From: Larix kaempferi
Taxonomy: Eukaryota; Streptophyta; Pinopsida; Pinales; Pinaceae
Direction: 5' to 3'
NCBI GenBank assembly: GCA_027924585.1
Contig: BSBM01000361.1
Location: 68,422,001 to 68,486,000 of the forward strand
DNA length: 64,000 bases
A model generated the notes under the pieces. It was not told where the DNA came from, did not search any database, and saw only the letters and a program-made list of their open reading frames with translations. The translations under genes were made by a program, and so were the position numbers. Each line of letters begins with the position of its first letter. Within the stretch, counting starts at the first letter, position 1. Below, piece after piece: positions 31,357 to 40,937 of the stretch.

Positions 31357-31580
31357 GCATCCATGTACATAAACCACATGCATATCCATAGGGGCATCCA
31401 CGTGCCTAAACATACATATAACATGTTGCATCACATAAAATACACAAGGGGCATCCATGTGCCTAACATCCTAACCTACTTGCATCCACGTGCAAAATAA
31501 ACATATCACAACACATAAAGCGCATCCACGTGCGTACAAATACAACAACATTATACAGAAAGGTGCATCCACGTGCATAT
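31357..31580. repeat. Repeated GCATCCACGTGC motif between aRNH and PMD of element I
   Basis: Six copies of GCATCCACGTGC or one- to two-base variants start at 31357, 31394, 31451, 31482, 31522 and 31565. Each contains CACGTG, or CATGTG/CATGTA in variants, the core of the plant G-box. They lie between the converging sense aRNH and antisense PMD genes. A short (TA)n run follows at 31578-31594. Confidence 0.8.
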
Positions 31581-31729
31581 ATATATATATATATAAAAAT
31601 ATACATGTTCAGTGCTATAATTGTCCTGAGTACCCCTGTACTCAGCTATACAAAATGGCTATACATCCCTAAAGCCTCATCTACATACATGCCGTAGCTA
31701 CAAAACTTGGGGGGAGTCCCCTGTACTCC

Positions 31730-33089
31730 CTAATGGGAGTCGTATCCTGCATCACTGCCCACATCGGCTGCCTCTGAATCCTCCCCTTGCTCCTCCTCCG
31801 GCAAGTCCTCCTCTCCTCCGGCCTCCTGTGCCCATACCCGGTCCACTAGGACCGCCACCCGGATCGCGATGGATCTGAACTCTCGGGGTGCCATCATGCA
31901 ATCCTGCACTACAGCAGGGTCGACATCCCGCCATCCCTCGTCGGTCACCCCCACCAATAACCGATCTAGTAGCGCCCGCACTGACTCCAGTGTCCCCTCC
32001 GCATCACGGCGACGGACCTCACCTCGCCCCGGCAGAACTGGAACGGCCACAATACCCCGCCGGGCCACATGTCCTGGAGGTGCCCTCGGGCCCACATCTG
32101 CAACATCAACCATATGTCAGTTACAATATATCCATCTACTATCATATAAATCAAAACTTGACATACATAACATCCAACCAAAACAAATACATACCGTCGG
32201 GACCCCATGCCTGTCCTGGTGCTCGTGGCGCCTCCGGATCTCCCGTGAAGTCCATGTCCCGATACGGGAAGTCGTCCAGTGTCAATGGTATCTGGAGCCA
32301 CTGCAGGTATAAATCCTGCGTAAAGTACCTGCCCACGTCGCTGCCACCACGGCGGCGCATCATCTCGCCCCAACGAACCATCCTCGGCTCCCTCATCCCT
32401 CCTGGCCTAATCGGCACCCGTGGCCGCAGTGTGGGTACCCTCTCCATAAAGAAGGCACATAGGAAGGACCCAAAGCAAAAGCCCTTGCCATCTTCCTTCG
32501 CTGCCGTCAGCTGTCGCTGAACGCAGGTCAGGAACATCTGCCCCCACGCGTAGTAGACCCCATCCAGTACGCGCTCTACCATCTGCATCTGCCCCCCAGA
32601 CACCTTCTCCGGTGACTGGGAACCCAATACCCGCACCACACACGCCGCCATGGCCCGCACTGCCGGCTCCTGTAGGTCCTTCACCAGGAGTGCATTCCTA
32701 TGCACAACCGCGTCCGGACCGCAGTACCTCTCTAACATGTCCTCCATGTCAACATCCGCGGCCACCCGCGGCTGTGTATCTGCCACCCTGCCCAGGCACG
32801 GCAACCCCGTCAAAAAGTAAACATCGGTCAGGGTGAGGTCCACCCTCTCACCCTGTACCCGGAAAGCCTGTATGTCCGGCTCCCAGAAGCTGATCAGACG
32901 GTTCAGCAACAATGTTGCTGTCCGTATCATAGGTATCTGTGCGAACTTCAAAAGTCCACACAATCCCAGCACAGATCGCACATGGCGATTCCCTCGAATG
33001 AAACCCATGGTCTCATCAGGGATCTCCCGCTCTCTCCAGAGAACCTGGGGCATCCTGCCATTCACACAAAGTGAACCCATCAGACTCAT
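31730..33089 (-). CDS. Element I antisense two-exon plant mobile domain (PMD)-like protein
   Basis: Exon 1 is 33089-32195 (first ATG 33089; the frame is open slightly upstream). Exon 2 is 32097-31730. The predicted intron of 97 bases has donor GACG|GTATGT and acceptor ATGTTGCAG|AT. Total 1263 bases, 420 residues plus stop. PMD landmarks shared with B's gene: CGLLKF, FWEPDIQAFRV, DVYFLTGL, ERYC, CFGSFL, FMERVPTLRP and DDFPYRDMDF. Exon 2 starts DVGPRAPPG, as B's starts DRGPQRPAG, and ends very acidic. Codon use is much more GC-rich than B's copy. The gene is convergent with aRNH, 450 bases apart. Function unknown; a role in host silencing or element control is only inference. Confidence 0.8.
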
Positions 33090-33169
33090 GTCAACCAAAG
33101 TAAAGTACTTTTCCCCCTCCCAGAAGCCCTAATAGCTCGGCCCAAAACCACGGCTTTAGGGCTTCCTGC

Positions 33170-33396
33170 CGCGGTTTCCGACCGCGGCTGTCAGGCATAT
33201 GGTCGCGGTTTTCAACCGCGCCTGTCAGCCCTAAACCCGCGGTTAGGAACCGCGTGTTCCTCCTTGGAACTCGCGGTACTCGACCGCGTTTCCATCCAGG
33301 AATCACGCGGTCTCCAACCGCGTGGTTCGGCCCGAAACTCGCGGTCTTCAACCGCGGTTTCGACCCCCTAACCCGCGGTCCACCCCACGTGGACCG
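33170..33396. repeat. Seven-unit, 34-bp array of palindromes upstream of the antisense PMD gene of I
   Basis: CGCGGT-N5-ACCGCG (17 bases) starts at 33170, 33204, 33238, 33272, 33306 and 33340; a seventh unit at 33374 is degenerate but still forms a GGTCCAC/GTGGACC hairpin. Spacing is exactly 34 bases throughout. The 17-base spacers differ in sequence, so only the palindrome and the length are kept. It ends 81 bases from the PMD ATG, in the antisense leader or promoter. B has a looser cluster of GC inverted repeats at the same place. Confidence 0.9.
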
Positions 33397-34655
33397 TACA
33401 ACTAAACCCTGGGACCCACTACCCAACCCCCGACCCTAAAAAATGTGCAGGTATGAGTTTAATAAAATACCTGTATCTCACGGATCTGAAATCAGCCAGA
33501 CGGATCGTCCAGAAATGCCACCTAAGCTCTGGTCCACTCTAATCACAAGTCAAAGTCAACAAGTACAAATGACACATGTCATGTTGGACCCACCACTATT
33601 TATAGTCAGTTGACTTTTTCTTGTTTTGGTCATTCTAGCCCCATATGGAGTCCGTTTTCTGAACTGTTTCCACCATTGGAATCAGCACGATGCGACCGTC
33701 ATAATGGTCACCTCGTTGCATTATTTTTGTTCCGTCATTTTTTGCCCATTTTTCAGACGTCACTAGTCGCCTCGGTTTGCGTGCCACATCGGCCGTTCTC
33801 CGTTTTTCACATGTTTTATATCATCGGATTCATTTTTCCGAGCTGGTGATGATGCTGGAGACCATTTCTCGCTCTCACCTCCCGATTTTCCGGGCATTTT
33901 TCAAAACGCCCCTGTCACCTCGGTTTGCGCGCCACATCGGCCGTCACCCATTTTTGACATCCTTTATATCGCCGGATTCATTTTTCCGAGCTCGTGATGA
34001 TGCTTGAGATCATTTCTCGCTCTCACTCGGTACAATTTCAACATTGTGTCCCAACACCTTGCTGCCTCGGTTTGCGTGCCACATCGGCCGCCATCGGATT
34101 GTTCCACATTTTTACATGAGCCATTCACTCCTGTCATACTGCAAATGTCTCGTTATTTTTCCACCATCTCATTAACCCCGCAAGGAGGCCCATCAGTGTT
34201 CCCCAACACCCTCGTTCTTGGTCACCATTATTGATCTTTGATTGAACACTTCCTCCTTGCCCGGCCATTCCTTTTGTTCGGTATAATTTTATCCCTTTTT
34301 CGGGCCAGACAAGTCCTTTACGAAAAAGGCACTTAGGGAGTTTCCGTTAAGCTCTTTTCTGACTCCTAAAAGAATGAAAAGATCGCCGAGCAATCTTGCT
34401 TCCTTTCATGCTCGTTAAAGTACCTGAAAGGGCGTCTATCCGGTATAAGTTTAACCCTTTTCCGGACCTGGTAGACTAATTACGAAAAAGGAATACTCTA
34501 GTCACACCGGCTAGAAGAGTTCTTCATTGCATCCTTTTATGCTTCTTTGGGCCTTGGAGACTAAATCTACGAAAAAGCAACCCCCTGGAGTCTTCTTACT
34601 TGCTTTCATGCTCTGTGAAGGGCCTATCATAGTAAGAGTGAAAGGTCTCGAAGAC
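33397..34655 (+). other. Element I 3' region
   Basis: No convincing gene is present. Blocks at 33770-34090 repeat around TCGGTTTGCGTGCCACATCGG (about 33770, 33920 and 34065), about 150 bases apart. From about 34280 to 34620 it resembles B's 22680-23000. No polypurine tract or 3' LTR could be found. Confidence 0.55.
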
Positions 34656-36572
34656 AACATTACTTACAAAATGCTACAGTTACCGGAACTAAAAGGTATA
34701 TCTCAGCTCTGAAACCGATGAACATGAAATTAATGCCAATACAAGTGTGGTTGATGGGCGCAAAACCACCACGAAGTAACATTGATATCAATGACGTAGA
34801 TGTCTCACGGATTCCCATAAACCAATACTGGATCACAATCAACGGTAGGTAGCATCGTGTGAAGTTAATAGTTTGAAGCTGGTACTTAGTACACCACTTA
34901 ATGTGGCATCACACTTTTAAGGCTCGACTGTGATTTGTATACTTAATTGGTGGAGATAGCTAGCTGGAACCTCCTTGACTCGTGTAGCAAACGCATCTGA
35001 GTGGGGAACCTGAAGCAGTTTTTATTGTGTAGACCATCTACCATAGTGGCACCCACATTTCAGGGTTTAAAACGTAGGATATATAAAGGTTTAAACGGTG
35101 TGGCATCACCTTAGATCAAGCATGATGATTTCTATCGTTGGTAAACGTTTTAAACATGTTTCATCTATCACCTAAGGTAACGCTTAGTTCATGTTACTTA
35201 TGCCTGCTTGGTTAACATATGTATATATGCTACATTTAAAATCAATAAGTTATAATATTTGGTTATGACATATATGTATATTGCTTATGAGACCAAAGAC
35301 TTATAATGCTTAGTTATAAACGTAGGTCCTGCATTTATAACTTAGTTTAATAATAACATCTAATTTTGTATTGCTTACAAAGGGTAAGTATATCATGGTT
35401 GCATCGCTTAATTGGAAAACAAGTGTTCACAAAACATTTGAGTGGCTTAGGTTATAACCTATGTCTTATGAAATTTGTACATTACATTTGATTATAGTCC
35501 ATAGGTTTATAATACGTTATAATTGATGATTAGTGCATTGGTTGGATTGTAGTGTGTATTTCAACATAAATGTTTACATTACATGGGGTTAACGTAGTAG
35601 AATCACAAGTGTAACCTAGGAACTATTTTAATGTTGAGATTGTATTTCCGGGCAAATCATATAATGTGTATTACGTTTGTATTGCATTTGTTAGTAACAA
35701 AAATGCGTATACATGCATTTGTTACAGATGGTAAACAAGTATATGCCTAAATTATACATTAATGTGCATAGTTACACAGGGATAAACATAAGGCATGTTT
35801 ACAGTTTGAAGGTCATAATTATATCAATATAATCCATAATCTAAGTGCATTACTCGTTTAAATGCGAGTTAAGAAAACTAGGATTACTCTAGTTGCACGC
35901 CACTGCGATTTACAAATCATATAGGTCTACTCACAATGAAATTAATATCGTATTAAGACAATGATTATGGTTGTTGGACCTTACAAAAAAAAAAATCTGG
36001 TGAAGAAGAGACATGACAGGTTCGTCAATTTAGGACAAGACATAACCTTGTTTTGGCTTCCAAATTTTAAAAAAATGAGCATAGGGAAGTGTTCCTACGT
36101 GTCTTTTCTATATCACCTATTGGATTTTTTACTTTAGTAGGGGTCTTAAACCATCAACATTGGGTAATCTATCATTGGTGTGATGGATGAGTGTGACACA
36201 CTGAGGGTTCTCCTTCAACCCTTGACATTTTGAACAACCACAAACTATTGAGGTGTCATAAAATAAATCCATCTCACGACGAATTACCGTCGATGAACCA
36301 AAATTGTGGCTTGAGATGGCATGTGACAATTGGAAAGGTAAAGATGCTTCCCATTTTCATCTATGAACTGCTTGCAGTATCTTGCTCCTGATAGGAGCTT
36401 ACAACATTTTGAAACTGGTGGAGTATCTTGTGCATCTGAACTCGAACCTCAATTGGGATACTGCAATATAGAATGAATTGATATTCAGATTCACATGGAT
36501 AAGTAACATAAATTCAAATAAATAGTCAAAATATAAATAAAACTTGAACTTACAAGAGATGGAAAGGGGGAA
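34656..36572. other. Unassigned AT-rich spacer
   Basis: I see no LTR pair, domain or RNA gene. The only frame with any character is minus-strand 36356-36129, about 75 codons with a Cys cluster (VCGCSKCQG), which I do not recognise. This is the least transposon-like stretch in the window and may be host intergenic DNA or an old gene fragment. Confidence 0.45.
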
Positions 36573-37255
36573 TGTTGGAATATTCTCATCCTCATTATTG
36601 TATTTGAATGCATTGCATGCATTATACATGCATACTGCATGCATCCAGTCATCAATATGGTGATCTCCCATCCCCTAGTCCTCGGTTTTGATCCCCCTGG
36701 AGCCTGTTTCTAGCCATCAGTAGGCCTCCTACCTACCTAGTGTGCATTATTTTCATCATATGGATACTAATGCACCCTACTACACACCTCTAGGATTCCG
36801 TTAGTTAGTTCATGCATTGATCAGTCAGTTATTGCATTGATTGCTCAATTAAACTAATTGTAGCTCCCATATGTCTATATCAGAGTGCCACTTGACTACT
36901 GACAGTATGTCATGTTCCCATGGAGTCTCCTTCCCTGGATTAGTGCTCACATGCATAATTTAGAATCATTTAGACTCACCTTTGACTGACCTTTGACTAT
37001 CGGTGGCTACTACCACTGATTAGGTGATGGTTCCAATGCATTCCAAGCCATTGATTGAGGAGAATTCGAATCACCTTTGGGGTAATTGAATTCATTCTAT
37101 TGTACTCTCATATTTTTTCCAACTTACAACTAATGAATGACATTACAACATTTTTTATCATTATTTGAGTGATCTTCTTCTTCTTCTCTGCAATTCTTGA
37201 GTGATATTTGTGAGATTTGTTCAAGCTGAGTGATATACACCTATAGAATTTCACA
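36573..37255 (+). mobile_element. Element D 5' LTR
   Basis: TGTTGGAATATTC...ATTTCACA is 683 bp and the primer site follows immediately. The 3' copy at 62740-63123 shares the order of blocks (CATGCATCCAGTCATCA, CCCTAGTCCT, GGAGCCTGTTTCTAGCC) with many differences, so D is old. Confidence 0.88.
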
Positions 37256-37267
37256 TGGTATCAGATC
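37256..37267 (+). other. Element D primer binding site (initiator Met tRNA)
   Basis: TGGTATCAGATC directly follows the LTR; the canonical plant site is TGGTATCAGAGC. The leader to 37545 has no gene. Confidence 0.85.
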
Positions 37268-37545
37268 TTGATACAACTATTCGGATTGCAGCAGTTGCAA
37301 CAGTTTATTGAATAAATATTTTTCAGTAGAGCACCAAAAGCCTCTGGATTTCCACAGGATATCCTGGTGCAATTGTCTTGAATTCATTGGAGAAATCCAG
37401 TCAGGTATAGCTAGGTGTGAAGGATCCAGTCACATGTGCACACTGTCCCAAAGAAATGTTCTTTATATTTGCATCAAATCTCCATTAAACTTTCATTTGT
37501 TTTGCACGTTTATTCCATCATTCAGATTCGAATTCAACAACTATC

Positions 37546-38217
37546 ATGGATCTAAAAATGACCTCCTTCAACTATTTCGAATGGAAAGCCAAGATGGACA
37601 TATTCATGAAGTACAAAATCCCTTATAGATTGTTGAATGGGACAACAGTCGAACCCACTAGTGGAGTTGATAAATCAAAGTATCTTGATAAACTTGATGA
37701 AGCAGTTGGACTGCTACTCCTCAGTATTTTTGATGATCTACATTTTCAAGTCATTGATCTCAAAACTCCTTTGCAGGTTTGGAACAAGCTTGAATCTTTG
37801 GTTGGGAAGAAAGATGATTTGAAGGGTCACAAATTGGAAAATGAGCTTATCTCCCTAAGCCCCAACAGTTTTGACTCAATCAATGAGTTCTTTACCAAGT
37901 TCAAAAACTTGATTTCAAAATTGAATACATATGGAATAGAGAAAGAAGATAAGCAACTAATCCTAGCCATTCTATCAAAATTTAGCCTTGATTACTCATT
38001 TTTTGTCTCCACCTTCCAGACAACGAAGCTAGCCATTCCAAAATGGCAAATTCTCAGTCTTGAAACCTTCATCCAGTCTCTCATACAAGAGGAGGAAAAT
38101 TTGGTCCACATGGGAGTGATCAAACCAAGGATGGATTCAGCACTTGCAGCTGCTAAAGGGAAGAGAGAGAATGGAAAAGGGAAGAAAAAAGATAAAGAAA
38201 GAAAGTCGAAAGAGTAG
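37546..38217 (+). CDS. gag: Element D copia Gag (N-terminal part)
   Basis: 223 residues from ATG 37546. It is the copia gag_UBN2-type capsid protein: FNYFEWKAKMDIFM, a VWNKLESLVGKK block, and DSINEFFTKFKNLISKL, then IQEEENLV and a Lys-rich tail. It stops at TAG 38215-38217, just before the zinc knuckle expected at about 38295. The knuckle is decayed (KCPYYNRGQ, then a stop), so the frame is a remnant that happens to be open. Confidence 0.8.
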   Translation: MDLKMTSFNYFEWKAKMDIFMKYKIPYRLLNGTTVEPTSGVDKSKYLDKLDEAVGLLLLSIFDDLHFQVIDLKTPLQVWNKLESLVGKKDDLKGHKLENELISLSPNSFDSINEFFTKFKNLISKLNTYGIEKEDKQLILAILSKFSLDYSFFVSTFQTTKLAIPKWQILSLETFIQSLIQEEENLVHMGVIKPRMDSALAAAKGKRENGKGKKKDKERKSKE

Positions 38218-39403
38218 AAGCCAGGAGAGGCTCCCTATCAGTTAGAAGGGGATTCGACTTCCAAGAAAGGAAAGCAGCATCACAAGGAGAAATCCAAATG
38301 TCCTTACTATAATAGAGGACAATAGATCTAATGGCTCAGCTTCTTGAGAATACCAACCTTCCAATACCTAAAGGTTCTAGGAGGAAAAAAACTGAATCTT
38401 CAAGATCTGAGGACAAGGAGAGGTTCCATACACTCATGGCAGGTGCTTCAAAAGATTCCTCCGTCGTCATTGATTCTGGAGTATCAAGACACATGTCTTA
38501 CTCTTGAAATATATTCTTTCGTTTCGAATCCACTGTTGGCCCTTCAATCTTGTTGGGGAATGATTCTGAGGTCTCCTATGAGGGGATTGGAAGGATCAAC
38601 CTTGACCATGGGTACTTCTCATATGTACTCCATGTTCCTACTCTTACTACCAATCTACTTCCTATCTACCAGATGACCCATAATGGAGTACCCAAGAAGG
38701 TGATATTCAATCCAAATGAGCTTGAAATACAAGATATGTCAACTGGAAACATCATTGCAAAAGGTGTTTCTGATCACAATTCAAAACTCTATGAGTTTTC
38801 TCACTTCCTACCTTACTCCAAACAATCTGCTCTTCACACACATGCAAATGAAGAGAGTAGAATCCGGCATGAAAGGTTTGGCCATCTCAACTACAAGTAT
38901 CTGCAAGACATGCACACTCAAAAGATGGTTGAAGGACTACCCAATATCAAGTTTGCTAAAGAAAATTGTAAAAGTTTCTTGATGGGAAAGCATCCAAAAA
39001 AGAAGTTTGAGAAAGGGAAAGTGAGGAGAGCCTCTCAACCTCTTGAACTGATTCACAATGATGTTTCAGGACCACTTCCAAATCTGTCTTTGAAAAAGGA
39101 AAGGTATATTCTAACTTTCATTGATGATTATTCTACATTCAATTGGGTGTACATTCTCATATTGAAATCAAAAGTGTTTGGATAGTTTAAGTTTTTCAAG
39201 GCTTCTGTAGAAAAATTTTCTGACAAGAAGATCAAGGTACTCCACACTGATAATGGAGGAGAGTATGTTAAGAGTGATTTCCAATCCTTTTGTGTTGATG
39301 AAGGAATAGAGATGCAACACACTGTTCCCTACACACCACAACAGAATGGTGTTGCAGAGCAAAAGAACAGGACCTTGAAGGAGATGGAAACCTGCATGCT
39401 AAA
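38218..39403 (+). pseudogene. Element D protease and integrase start, broken
   Basis: Protease traces lie at about 38430-38500 (VVIDSGVSRHMSYS; normally DSGAS/T). The GAG-pre-integrase zinc region (RHERFGHLNYKYLQ) is near 38865, and the integrase core starts with HNDVSGPLPN (first Asp) near 39058. A TAG near 39183 interrupts. The second Asp block HTDNGGEY and the PYTPQQNGVAEQKN glutamate block then follow. The HX3H/CX2C zinc site is also decayed (ENCKSFLMGKH). At 39403 element C begins; CTAAA (39399-39403) is its target duplication. Confidence 0.88.
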
Positions 39404-40937
39404 TGTTGGGCCTAGCCCAAGTTAAGGCATTTTTGTGCAATATAGTTTTGGAGCTACGAAGTTACAACACAGTGCAGCATCGACAAAGTAAGAGAGCCAG
39501 CGCTGTAGAGTTATAGCACTACGTAGTTACAGCGCTAAGGAGTTACAACGCTATGGATTTACAGCGCTGCGGAGTTACAATGTTGCAGGGTTACAACGTT
39601 GCGTAGATCTAGCGCCGTGAAGTGCCAGTTCCATGAAGATCCGGCAAGGTAGAGTTTTGGAAGGAAAATGCTGTAAATTCTGGTGAGACTAATCGGTGGT
39701 CTATTTTGGTTAAGATACTCCATGATTCCCAGCAGGAAGGTAAGGAGTGGAGGAGAAGGAAAGCGATCGGTTGCACGAGCAAAGGTAGCACTACGTGAGC
39801 CAGCCACATGAAGCCGTTAGAGAATGAATGACGGGATGAAAGCGACCTGTCGGCATGCACTCGACAGAAGGGCTAAAAGCGACGTGACCACATAGAAAAA
39901 GATAGTCACGACGATGAGTTGCTATCAGAGCCTAACAGCCCTGGTTAGTGGGGTAACTACAACAGTTTTGGGGAACCTTAGGGTTTTTTAGCCCATCATG
40001 AATGTAAAGACGTGACCTAAAAGCACGGTCTATATAAGGGAATATTGTGTAAGGGAAAACGTTAATCTCTAATATTCATATTGTTATTGTTGAGATTTTG
40101 AGAGACTGATTGTAAAAAGGCTCTGCAACTGTGTGCGCAGAGACCTTTTGAAGAGAGAAGAGAATCTGCAGCTGTGTACGCAGAGACCTTTTGAAGAGAG
40201 AAGAGAATCTGCAGTTGAGTGCGCAGACCGGAACTGTTGAACCCTTCCCATTGATAATATAATCAACAGTTCCTGTCGACGTAGCTCCCATCTGGGGGGT
40301 GAACCACGTTAATTCCTTGTGTTATGTGATTGATTATGTGTTTTCATCTTTGTATTTTCTTCTGTTGAATGGTTAAGAACCTGTTTATGAGTTCATGTGC
40401 TCTTTCTTTTATATGTATTCGCCACAATGATAAGTGATGGGAATAATATGTTAAGTATCGACATATGTGAATGAATGTTGAATGCACAAGTATTTCCAAG
40501 TTAGATGAATGCATGAGTATTGGGTAAACACTTAGTCAGTGAATTCTATATAGTGCGAGTCCCCAAAGCACAACACCGGAAGTGCGCAATCCTTGTAGTT
40601 CGTCTTATTGTCTAAATTTGCAAGGCTTACAGTTTAGGTGCATGTGAATTCCTAAGTTTGCATTAAGTGAATCTTGTTGAAGTAGTGTAAGTGTCGAAGA
40701 GGAAGCGCAGTCCTCTGTTGTGATGTCCTGTTGTTAAGAAACCATATCGCCTCGCATAGTCCTTGGATGCGCGATATCCCAAGTGTTAGTCGTGAAGTAG
40801 GAGAAATTCGCGCAATCCACCATTCTATTGAAGCGCACATCACCCAGTTGTGGAAACCTGATTCCACAACCTCCCCATAACTTCTCCTCTGGTGAGACCT
40901 CAATTTTCTTGCAGACCCTTTCGAAAAGGGCCAGTGA
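39404..40937 (+). mobile_element. Element C 5' LTR, truncated at its 3' end
   Basis: It is collinear with 43158-44600 but breaks off at about 40937, where RNase H coding begins. It contains 17-bp repeats (39450-39620) and a tandem duplication of ~55 bases at 40124-40225 (GCAGAGACCTTTTGAAGAGA). The 3' LTR has only one copy of this unit. Confidence 0.88.
39450..39620. repeat. 17-bp tandem repeat in the C LTR
   Basis: Units built on GGAGTTACAGCGCTGCG repeat about eight times with drift, with a 17-base period. The 3' LTR has a shorter, diverged version at about 43250-43330, and the repeat lies in U3, upstream of the likely promoter. Confidence 0.75.

Larger units (their letters stand above)
28693..34655 (+). 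mobile_element. Element I: non-autonomous Tat derivative that keeps aRNH and antisense PMD
   Basis: It starts with LTR-like sequence (TGTTAACACCC, TATA at 29040). A fused gag/pre-RT/Pol-tail ORF follows, then aRNH, an antisense PMD gene and a 3' region similar to B's to about 34620. There is no primer site, RT, RNase H or integrase, and no 3' LTR. The right edge is set where similarity to B's 3' region fades and is approximate. It is greatly diverged from B. It inserted into, or was joined to, element H at GTAAC|TGTTAACA; a second GTAAC duplication is not proven. Confidence 0.75.

Noticed and set aside
33170-33396. CRISPR-like array (regular repeats with unique 17-base spacers)
   Set aside because: Plant nuclear context inside a retrotransposon; repeats are short palindromes with drift and there are no cas genes.
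34777-34785. GTAAC near 34778 as the second target duplication of element I
   Set aside because: No LTR end precedes it and element H sequence does not resume after it.
36560-36572. GGAAAGGGGGAA before D's 5' LTR as a polypurine tract of a tandem element
   Set aside because: No internal element sequence is seen upstream and the primer site follows this LTR, so it is D's 5' LTR; the purine run is probably chance.
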